Shown piece after piece: positions 55,541-64,000 of a DNA stretch of 64,000 nt. The position numbers and the translations under genes were made by a program. The stretch is from positions 17,880,019-17,944,018 of the forward strand of contig AP025075.1 of assembly GCA_036186865.1 (NCBI GenBank), written 5' to 3'. The stretch comes from Eustoma russellianum. Its lineage: Eukaryota; Streptophyta; Magnoliopsida; Gentianales; Gentianaceae. Below the pieces are notes generated by a model, which had not been told where the DNA came from, ran no database searches, and worked only from the letters and a program-made list of their open reading frames with translations. How positions within the stretch are numbered: the first letter of the stretch is position 1; each line of letters starts with the position of its first letter.

Positions 55541-56407
55541 TCAAGGAACCCGCAAATGTACTGAAGATAGATCCAAGGAGACGGAACTACGCACTAATGG
55601 CGGAAGAGAGCGAGAACTGTAGACTTGAGTGCATGGGTTTAACATAGCATTCTGTGCAAGATAGTGTGCCGCCATGTTTGCTTCTCTACAAATGTGATGG
55701 TAGTCCAGATGATGTAGACGCACTAACATGTGTAGCAACTAAAGGTAATAGTTCCCGTGAACCAGCTGAGGGTGTGACAACCGTGATATGAGCAAAGCAC
55801 AATCTGATTCTAGAATAATCGATTGATATAGAGGCAGAAAATACAATAGTCTAAAAACCGCAGCCTGTATCTCCGCATGAATAGGGGAACTTGGCGGTAA
55901 TCGAAAAGAAATTGCTCCCACACATGTACCAGCATGGTCTCTCAAAATAGCACCACCTGCACTATATTGCCTTCCAACTACAGCATTTGTATTTAATTTA
56001 AACCGACCAGATGGTGGTAACCTCCAGCGCACCAAAATTGGACGTGGGTTTCATAGCGGAGGAAGCCAAGAAAAGGGCTGGCGTGGACCAGTCAGCAATT
56101 TGGATCCAGCTATTGACTTACACCACATTGTGATATCATACTGTATGGTGAACTTTAAGGATGGTATTGAAAAATTGTGTGGTTCACCATGTACTAGGGA
56201 TGCATAAGCACGCCACACATTATAAGCGATGATTGCTGGGACGATAATGTGTAAAACACCAAGGAAAGATGAAAAGGTTGAACGATACCACCAAGAGAGT
56301 AAATATTGTCGGAGCCTCAAGGATGTCGGGAGAGGGCAGTGTAACTCGCTCGCAAAATAACTCCATATCGAATGAATGCCCAAACAGTATAAAAATATAT
56401 GATCCAC
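55541..56407 (-). pseudogene. LINE-3 RNase H and zinc-knuckle end
   Basis: RNase H spans 56035-55739 and 55738-55541 in two abutting frames. The first catalytic Asp in the usual LNVDA motif reads Asn (KLNTNAVV), while Glu (HAEIQAA), Asp (ESDCALL) and His (MAAHYLAQNA) remain. The preceding segment 56407-56051 holds MDHIFLYCLGIHSIWSYF from the zinc-knuckle region. The Asp loss and the frame breaks make it non-functional. Confidence 0.82.
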
Positions 56408-56419
56408 CGTAGCCGACTC

Positions 56420-57993
56420 CTACCTACAAAATGGGCATTGGGTTGGGCATGCTGTAAAATACTTACGAGTATAGTCTTCAAAAGGTAACGCCGAATGAAA
56501 TATGCGCCATAGAAATATCTGATTAGCGGGCGAATGATGCTTGAACCAAATAAATTTCGCCGAAAGGAGTGTTGGACTGGAAGATCGACATATATCATAT
56601 GCACTACGCAAAGAGAACTCCCCCGCCGGCGTTGGAGTCCATGTAAGGTGCTCCGCCTGACCATCGGTTTGTCCAGTACATGTAGGATGAATCCTGCAAA
56701 TGAGTTTCCACACCGGTGAATCAGGTAGCCTAGGCAGATAATCCCCGCGATGACCATATTTTCCATACATGCATTTACTCCAAAGTGTAGTGTGTTGTTG
56801 ATATGACCACCAGATTTGACAATGATATGCTTTTTGTAACATGCATAGATTACGAAGTCCCAATCTGCCCTCTTCCCGGGGCGTTGTAATAGTTGCCCAG
56901 GATACCCAATGATGCCACGCCCCCAATAAAATGTTGCCATTTTGCGATGTATTATGTGAATTACCAATTTGGGCAGGCCTCCTGCTGCGAGAACATGTAA
57001 AGGTAGAGAAGATACAACTGAACGCAACAAAACAAGTCGACCAACAGAAGATAATAATTTAGAATGCCAACCTTGGAGTCGATCATCTATGTGTTGTAAT
57101 AATGAAACACAGTATCTCGATCGGTTGATGCCCTTATGTAAATAAGACCCAAGATATCAAAATGGCAGATGCGAACCCCTCATTCCCGTGATAGACTCGT
57201 AGTCATGGCGCTGTTGTAGAGTAATCGGAGCCGATGGAATAAAGCTACTTTTCTGAAAATTTATCTTTTGACCAAAGGCATTTTCATACTGTGCTAAGAA
57301 GGAGTGAAAGCGTCGAAGATCACGCTGAGTTCCACGTAAAAACACCAAGAGATCATCTGCATAGGCTAAGTGGGTGATAGTAAAAGGGACCCTGCCAAGA
57401 CGGAAAGGTTGTAGCGCACCTGATGCTACTAATGATTTTAATCCCCTGCTAAAACCTTCAGATGAAATAATAAAAAGCAGAGGGGATAAAGGATCCCCTT
57501 GCTTAACACCCCTGTATAGCCGAAAGGATGTTGAAGGTTGGCCGTTAACTAGAACTGATAATGTGGTGGCATGCAAATGATTCAAAATGAGGCGAATGAA
57601 AAACTCAGAAAATCTGAAAGTACAAAATAACCTCTCAAGATATTCCCAGCTGACTCTGTCAAAAGCCTTCATCATATCAAGTTTCAAGCATAGCTGAGGA
57701 CCACCTTTATCCAACATATGTAACATCTCTCGAGCCATTAGTACTTGCGTCGAAATATCAGAGCCCGGAAGAAATCTAGTTTTCTCTGGCGAAATTATTC
57801 TTGGGAGCAAATTATTGAGTCTAGTAGCAATGATTCTCGTGCAGACCTTGCTCAAAAAATTAGTGAGACAGATGGGCCTAAAATCACTAAATGTGTCAGG
57901 CGATGCCTTTTTAGGGATCAATGTGATAAGAGCACTAGCCATGACAGTAGGCTGAGGGATACCTAGGAAAAATTCCTGTACTGCCTTAACCAC
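56420..57993 (-). pseudogene. LINE-3 reverse transcriptase
   Basis: 57993-57157 reads VKAVQEFFLGIPQPTVMASA, LITLIPKKASPDTFSDFRPI, LCLKLDMMKAFDRVSWEYLE and YRGVKQGDPLSPLLFIISSE, with the catalytic YADD at 57363-57352. The frame then breaks; the thumb and connection region continues in 57030-56317 and 56926-56420 (TTPREEGRLGLRNLCMLQKA; FLWRIFHSALPFEDYTRKYF; CPFCR). RT catalytic residues are intact, but at least two frameshifts separate the parts. Confidence 0.88.
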
Positions 57994-58014
57994 ATCAGTA
58001 TGAATAATTGACCA

Positions 58015-58965
58015 TCAAGAACTATAAAAGTTACCGTTGAATCCATCAGGGCCTGCTGCGCTATGGGGGTCTAAATGCCAGACTGATGTCTTAACTTCCT
58101 CTTCAGTAGGCATCTTTGTAAGCATCAAGTTGTCATCTGCTGTAACTAGGGATGGTATATTATTGAGCACGGCATCATAAGTGTGTGTATGTTCTTGCGT
58201 AAATAATGATGTGTAAAAGGCCACTGCTTCGTCCTTAATAGATGCAATATCAGTGCATAGTCTGCCGCCAGATGTACGGATTTGTTGTATGCGCAGCTGA
58301 GTACGCCGACCTTTTACTATGGAATGAAAATAGCGTGTGTTTGCGTCCCCATCTTTTAACCATCGAACTCGCGCCTTCTGTTTCCAATAATGAAACTCAT
58401 ATAAGGAAGCTTGAAGATAGTCCGCTTTTGCTTTGTGGTATGCCTCTTGGTTCGCCTCTGTGGAGTCAGCATCCCAAGCATGCTCAGCAAGGGCCAGAAA
58501 CGATTCAGCATTCTTAACATTGGAAAAGATGTTACCAAAAATTTCCTTATTCCAACGCTGAATATCCTTCTTCAGTCGGAACAGCTTTGCATAAAAGCCA
58601 TGCATAACCCCCTGTTGTTGGATAAGATGTCCAAGCAGTTCTCATATAATTATCAAAATCTGGATGAAACAACCAGGAGTCTAAAAAACAGAAAGATCTG
58701 TGTCCCTCTGGATTACCCAATCGGCATGTAAATAATAATGGGGTATGATCTGAAGAAACTCGGGGAAGATGCGAAAGGCGTGTGTCATCAAAAACATCTT
58801 GAAAAGAGGAGTTAAAGAAAAACCAGTCCAGCCTTCGACAGACTCGGCCAAGTCCTCTACCATCCGTCCAAGTATATCGCGACCCATGATACTGTGGAGA
58901 CATTAGAGAACATGATTCGATACAATCATTAAAATCATGCATGGATGAGAGCGACGGTTGTGTGT
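58015..58965 (-). pseudogene. LINE-3 endonuclease C-terminal part and linker
   Basis: About 58965-58547 encodes the endonuclease end: MHDFNDCIESCSLMSPQYHG, YTWTDGRGLGRVCRRLDWFF, RVSSDHTPLLF (catalytic His kept). 58605-58015 encodes the linker to RT (FYAKLFRLKKDIQRWNKEIF; MPTEEEVKTSVWHLDPHSAA; GPDGFNGNF), ending at a stop just before the RT segment. The N-terminal half of the endonuclease is missing through 5' truncation. Confidence 0.85.
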
Positions 58966-59066
58966 ATATATACACATATACATACATACATACATACATA
59001 TATACATACATACATACATACATACATACATACATACATACATACATACATACATACATACATACA

Positions 59067-59125
<59 letters not shown>
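58966..59125. repeat. (CATA)n / (TA)n microsatellite
   Basis: About 110 bp of near-perfect CATA tetranucleotides followed by about 30 bp of TA. The long open frames of Tyr-Met-Tyr-Val-Cys or Tyr-Ile-His-Thr repeats in this stretch are products of the repeat and not proteins. Confidence 0.97.
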
Positions 59126-59128
<3 letters not shown>

Positions 59129-59483
59129 GTGTGATTTGAGGTGTGGAGATGATGAGACTTTCCATTTCAAGTTTGTTGCTATATAGCTCTCTCCAAATAT
59201 TCATTCAATGAACTAGTTAGTTCATTAACTTAAGTACTTCACTTAATGAACTAGTTTAGTTCATTAATCATGGCACCTGAAAATAGTATAAAGACGACAA
59301 ATGTTTACCATATTATGTAAGCTTTAACACTTCATGGCACGTTAGTATGACAACATTATACATAAATATGTAAATCATTTTATCACGTGCATATATCAAG
59401 TAACACTTATTTCATGCCATTTCGTAAACACGCAACATTTAAATCATGTATTTTCAAATCACTCAAACTCTGATTTCTCAACA
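59126..59483 (-). repeat. Sire-B 5' LTR, proximal part
   Basis: Matches 27915-28274 of the other LTR (GGCGTGTGATTTGAGGTGTG onward) and ends TTTCTCAACA, the outer terminus of Sire-B. It is followed by TATAA, the imperfect partner of TATAG at 14498. Confidence 0.9.
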
Positions 59484-60300
59484 TATAAGACCCTTTCTTC
59501 AACTCTTCCGAGCTTCCAACCGTCGGTTAAGATTGAACAATGGTGCATGGCACCACCTTTCTCCTCAATGGTGCTGAAAACGTTGGATGGTGAGAAATTC
59601 AGTCTTCCAATCCACCGAATCGTTTCTTTTCCGTTGATTGTGCCACCAACAAGGGTTTCTCAAACCTTGAATTGGATCTAGCTTTTTTATTTAGTTGAAA
59701 CCAAAGATAACACACAAACTCCCCAAAGGGAAAAGAAGAACACTTGGCTAACAAAATTTGATAAAATCTGAGAATGATAAAACTGTTTTTGCATTGTGGC
59801 CTGGCCGACCCTATTTAGCACATTATTTCTTATTTCTGAGAGATACTAAAGTTGTCTAAGATCTAATAACAGTTCAAATCAAATCCACTTAGGAAAGCAA
59901 ATCAAAACCAATCAAGAAAATAGCTTGAAATCAAATCCCTAAATTTTCGGACTAGATGACATCCTGTCGGTTTCAAACTTCAACACGCTTGTACAATCCG
60001 AATTAGCTTTTGGACTCTTCATCGAAGTTGTCGATCAAGATATTTCATTGAATTTGGGGTGTGGAATCACCTCATTTGGACACTTCTTTGTGGATATATC
60101 ATTTTCTAAAAGTCGGGTACCAATCTAGTGGGCTTCAGTAACTTCCTAAATTTGTACTTCAGTCTTCAAGCGGACTTTGGACTCTCTTGTAGCCCGAATT
60201 AGTAAAAGTAGAAAACATAAAAGTCATCCCAAATTGATTCTTCTAACACCTACAAGTGGTTTGAATATGTTTAGACTTGTCCTTCGGCCTGTACGTCCAA
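59484..60300. other. Unassigned repeat-like sequence
   Basis: No protein-coding signal. The composition and short phrases resemble the gypsy LTRs of this window, but I could not align it convincingly to either. It may be a gypsy LTR or leader of a diverged copy flanking Sire-B. Confidence 0.3.
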
Positions 60301-61195
60301 AATACTAAATAAAGAAAAAAGACAAAAGAAACATTGTTGCGCTAGTTGAAATCCAAATCAATGTGTATTTTCTTTTTCTTTCTTGTATCGCTTCAAACAT
60401 GTGTTCTCCTAGGCAAATCTGGAGCTAGAAACCACCAAAGAAAGCAAAACCTTTGATGGTAATGTCAAATAACCAAGGATAACCACAAACACTTCCAGGC
60501 AAGTTTAAATCAAGCCCTTTTTGTGCATGACTGTACTTCAAATTTTCAGCAGCCTTACCAACTTCAAAACAGTCCTCAACACGTCTTTATAAGTGTCCAA
60601 AACAGTACCAAAAGAGGATAAATGCGAGAACTCCAAACACAACCTTGTTTTGCACTCAATTGCACCAAAACTGCACCAAAACACACCAAAATAGATCCAG
60701 AGGAGACCAACACATTCTTGAACGTTTTCACTAAGATTCAAAGAATATATTAGACCAAAATGATGTTCTGGCCTAGACCAAAGAAGAGCTAGGGGTTGCC
60801 GTCGGTAATCTTTAGCTAACTTTGATCATATGCACTTAAAATCACAATATGGCTCATATCATGCAACAACTCAATTTTTCAAGCATTGGGACGATATATA
60901 TGCTCAAAATATAGTTCCAAAAAAGGTACGACTCAAATAAACAAGCAAATGCTCAAAATCTCCACAAATTGAATGCAAACAACTTTTCCAATTTCCCCTT
61001 TCTTTTTACTTTTGTTTTTTTGCTTTTCTTTCACTTTTCTTTCTTTTTTTTGCCCAGATTTATGTGAACTAATCTCAGGTTTTTTGGAATTTTTTTCAAC
61101 TAAGGGCAAAACGGTAATTTCACACTGTTTTGGTCAAAATTTTAGCCAGCAACTTTTTCGACTAGGGGAAAAACGGTAATTTCACACTGGAATTT
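60301..61195 (-). other. Gypsy leader-like sequence
   Basis: Similar in block order to the Gypsy-1 leader near 4400-4760: AAAGACAAAAGAAAC, a pyrimidine-rich run, a CTGGAGCTAGAA block, CAGGCAAG and GGGGTTGCC. It is probably the 5' leader of a gypsy element, perhaps the part of Gypsy-2 displaced by Sire-B. No gag precedes it. Two direct repeats of AAAACGGTAATTTCACACTG lie near 61109 and 61168. Confidence 0.4.
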
Positions 61196-61313
61196 GATGT
61201 GATCGATCGATGTAAGGCGGAATGAAAGTTGAATTTTCTATCTGACTTCGATCGATCACAACGATCGATCGAAGTTGTTAGACCATGCACCTGCAATATC
61301 GATCGATCGAAGT
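61196..61313. repeat. ATCGATCGAT-rich flank with 38-bp duplication
   Basis: Contains GATCGATCGATGTAAGGC and two further CGATCGATCGAAG blocks. A 38-bp tandem duplication (61262-61299 and from 61300) repeats CGATCGATCGAAGT plus the last 24 bases of the LTR terminus, so a fragment TGTTAGACCATGCACC... stands before the true LTR edge at 61314. Confidence 0.75.
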
Positions 61314-64000
61314 TGTTGGACCATGCACCTGCAATAAACACCACTAGAGGGGGGTGAATAGTGGTTAGCAGAAATTATACTACAACCCTTTGTTAAAATC
61401 CCCTTTGAAAACAGAATCTGAAACCACCTCAGATTCAGAACCCGTTTTTTAAAAAAATTCACAAATAATTGTACACAACTCCAAAAATTATGAAACCTTC
61501 TAGAATTGAACTTCAATGAGTTAACAAGATTCTGCCCAAAAATTAGACAAAAATAAGATCGTTTGTCCCTTCAAATAAATAAAAAGATTCAGATGGTCAA
61601 TCTAGACAGAATTGGACAGAATGTTGCTGATTTTGCAAAACGTGTTTCTCTTTGAATACTCAACCAAAAAGGTTGATCTTTCTATACAAACACTCTTTAG
61701 GATGTGTAGATAAAGTTTCCAAAAGGCCCTGACCTTAAACAATTCTTGAAAAATATAAAATTTAAGTTTTCTCAAAACTAGTCAGATTGCATCCAGATTG
61801 GAGCAGTTATCTTCCAAAGACTGAAAGACTAACTTTCCCTTGCTCAAATCAAGTGATTATTATTGAAAATGAAAGCTAACAGTCTGAAGTATAACTCCAC
61901 CAAAAATTACGAATTTTGAAAATGTTTAGCTATTTTTTCAAATTGTGAAAAATTGTGTAAAAACTGCAGTCAAAAACGGGCAGAAAACAGAAATAAAGAA
62001 ACAATAGAAAAACACCGAGGATTTATCCTGATTCAGTCAATGTGACCTACTCCAGTCCCAAGGACCACCTTTCCTTGGATTTTACTATGAAATGAACACC
62101 TTACAACAAGAGCCAAGCTTGATCCTTGGGTTATACACTAACCCTACTCAAGACTTGGATAATCATATTCTAAGCAACACTTAGTTGCAACACCTCTACC
62201 ACCTATTGATGTAGCCTTATAAAGATGGCTAATCAATCTTACAAATGAAGCTCAAGAGGCTTGTAGCTCACCACAATACAACAAGAACACCTTTGCTACA
62301 ATGAATGAAACAATAACAACAAGAAGATGAAGATGAAAGCTAGACAATTCAACAAATGCTTGTGAGCTTCAAGTGTGTTTCATCTTCTTCACCATTGCCT
62401 ATACTTATAGTGTGATTTGAGCCTTGAAGATAAGAATGCACATGTGTCACCATCTTCATCATCAATTCCAAATGTCTTCTCATCATTGGTTGGCCTTGTA
62501 CACTTGGCAAAATAAGACAACATGATTGGTCCACCTTGGATGTCATCTTGTTTGAAAATTTCAACTAAAAAGTGACTTGGAATTGTCTTGAATTATCCTT
62601 AGCAAGAATAGATAATATGGAGAAGGTAATGCCTCAACTTCTTGGCATAAACATAGGATATGTGAATGTTGAATATTTTCAAACAAAATTCAGCTCCAAA
62701 TTTCAGCATATAGCCGTTGGTTATCATCCATTTTCCAACAAATATATTTTGATTTTTCTTAATAAAATAAGAAAGGATAATACCACCAAATTATCCCCAA
62801 CTTCAAGCACAATAATAGGACATGTGAGAGCTCCATTTGACTTCTAAAAATCTGCTGAAAATACCCAAGAAAAGTCTATATCCGTTGGGTATATTTTTGA
62901 AATTTCCAAGTTGGCAATTTTGCCAACTAGCTTCTTTTTGGTTGGTGCACTTGTCTCCAACTCATAAAATGTGTACAACATCATATGCACCTGATAATAC
63001 ACGTTTTTGGACATACCAATTTGTGTAGAAACTCAAATTTTTGAAGAAGAAATAAATAGATAACAATTGACAAGATTATGTCAACGTGTAACACCGAAAT
63101 TCCCCAATATTTCTTCTTATATGTTGAGATCATTTCCACACCTTTGACACCTTTAATATCTCTAAATAATGATGATAAATATCATCTTATAACACATATA
63201 AGATGGTCTTCAAGAAAAAGTAGAATGTGACATCTCAAATCGTCACATATCCAGCTATAGTCAATAATATCATCGGTTGAGAGAATAAGATATAAGATCA
63301 ACATATTATCTTCAAATTAATAATAACACAGCTCCAGAATGAAGATAATAATATCCTCAAGAGATTCCTTGAGTGAAAATACCAAAAATACCCTTGGGGG
63401 TAAAATAACCAAAATACCCCTGGTGTGAGAAAACTCCAGAAATGACCCGGATGGTCATAAATACTCGTGATATCACCTTTGTCATGATAAATAGGATGAG
63501 AATACATCCTTGAAATATTTTCATCATGTGATGTTCCTACAAAACTCAAAATACCAATTTTGCCCTTTTTGGTAAGTTGTAGAAACTTTCAAGGCACGTT
63601 AGTCATAAGACAATAATAATCACCAAAAACACATAATAATCACATAATGAACATGTATAATTCATATAAAAATGAAAACAATCATTTTATCATATTTTAA
63701 AAAAAAATATTTCTAAAAACCCTAGACATCGATCAATCGAAGTGCCTCAGCTTCAGATATCGATGTCTCACAGAAAGTTTCAGAGTTTGAATCTGACCTA
63801 CATCGATCGATCGAAGTGAGGGTTCGATGTACATCGATCGATCGATGTGTCTAAGGTTTAGAGATCGATGTCTCACAAAAAGGTCTTAAACTTTTCTGCC
63901 TTACATAGATCGATCGATGTGAGAGATCTATGTACATAGATCGATCGATGTGCAACAACCTAAGAGATCGATGTCAACTTTTTCAACTTTTAATCACATA
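61314..64000 (-). repeat. Sire-A family LTR, inverted, cut by the window end
   Basis: This is the reverse complement of the Sire-A LTR from its CCAACA end (TGTTGGACCATGCACC at 61314) to within about 75 bp of its start. It keeps both blocks lost from the Sire-A 3' LTR and has its own ATCGATCGAT cluster at 63722-63979. No primer-binding site lies to its left, so it is either the 3' LTR of a minus-strand element extending right of the window or a solo LTR. Confidence 0.9.

Larger units (their letters stand above)
54436..58965 (-). mobile_element. LINE-3: 5'-truncated L1
   Basis: A minus-strand copy with the 3' part of the endonuclease, linker, RT, zinc knuckle, RNase H and a long 3' region. It is closely related to LINE-2 (shared SPTTGG, IQRWNKEIFGNIFSNV and LDLSS(V/I)(H/Q)LRVP blocks). 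The 5' end breaks at about 58965, where sequence becomes a (CATA)n microsatellite. ORF1 is absent. Confidence 0.9.
14503..59483 (-). mobile_element. Sire-B: Ty1/copia Sirevirus carrying nested insertions
   Basis: This is the framework element of the window. Its 3' LTR is at 14503-28274, split by Sire-A. The internal region is 28275-41103, split by an SINE and Sire-C. The 5' LTR is at 41104-59483, split by four LINEs. Removing the insertions leaves about 10.6 kb. The internal order (Gag, protease, integrase, RT, RNase H) is copia. A long coiled-coil Gag and multiple polypurine tracts point to the Sirevirus lineage. The outer flanks read TATAG (14498-14502) and TATAA (59484-59488), a 5-bp target duplication with one mismatch. 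All coding segments are broken, fitting its position as the oldest recipient in the nest. Confidence 0.88.

Noticed and set aside
58903..59204. Long open frames made of Tyr-Met-Tyr-Val-Cys or Tyr-Ile-His-Thr repeats
   Set aside because: They are translations of the (CATA)n microsatellite on both strands and have no independent coding evidence.

Overview
The window is a retrotransposon graveyard from an AT-rich flowering-plant genome. It is most likely a eudicot, judging from the low GC and from Sirevirus-type Ty1/copia elements, L1 LINEs with an RNase H tail and an Au-like SINE all occurring together. I see no bacterial-style genes, no tRNA or rRNA genes and no CRISPR array. Almost all coding potential belongs to transposable elements, and most of it is broken by frameshifts and stops. 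The only likely host-gene sequence is one terminal exon (9313-9182, minus strand).

Layout. 1-6791: a minus-strand Ty3/gypsy element (Gypsy-1) running off the left edge, with gag, protease, RT, RNase H and integrase, a leader with a 61-bp tandem repeat and a 10-N gap, a primer-binding site and one LTR. 6792-8830: a decayed copia gag fragment and LTR-like sequence. 8831-9737: 3' flank, terminal exon and intron of an unidentified host gene. 9738-about 14453: a decayed minus-strand gypsy element (Gypsy-2). 14503-59483: one Sirevirus (Sire-B, minus strand) of about 10.6 kb, stretched to 45 kb by later insertions.

Insertions into Sire-B. Sire-A (14922-26023, plus strand, 5-bp duplication AGTAC) sits in its 3' LTR. 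Sire-C (31263-38478, minus strand, duplication ACATG) and an Au-like SINE (30993-31204, 17-bp duplication) sit in its integrase region. Four LINEs (43281-58965) sit in a TA/CATA microsatellite of its 5' LTR. 59484-61313 is gypsy leader-like sequence. 61314-64000 is another Sire-A family LTR in the opposite orientation, cut by the window edge.

How the parts work together. The autonomous families encode the usual cycles. Copia and gypsy elements use Gag, protease, RT/RNase H and integrase, with a tRNA-Met-type primer-binding site and polypurine tracts. The LINEs use an RNA-binding ORF1 and an endonuclease-RT-RNase H ORF2. Sire-C (paired 3,023-bp LTRs and a short in-frame Gag fusion) and LINE-2 (RT deleted, ORF still open) look like non-autonomous derivatives that would need proteins supplied by relatives.

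The most interesting unexplained structure is in the LINE 3' regions: repeated stem-loop modules followed by a TGGTA-type box, and a second hairpin with compensatory changes between copies. Other points of interest are the ATGA overlap of LINE ORF1 and ORF2, the palindrome arrays in the Sirevirus LTRs, and the nested insertion order that the target duplications establish. I did not find a clearly new cellular system.
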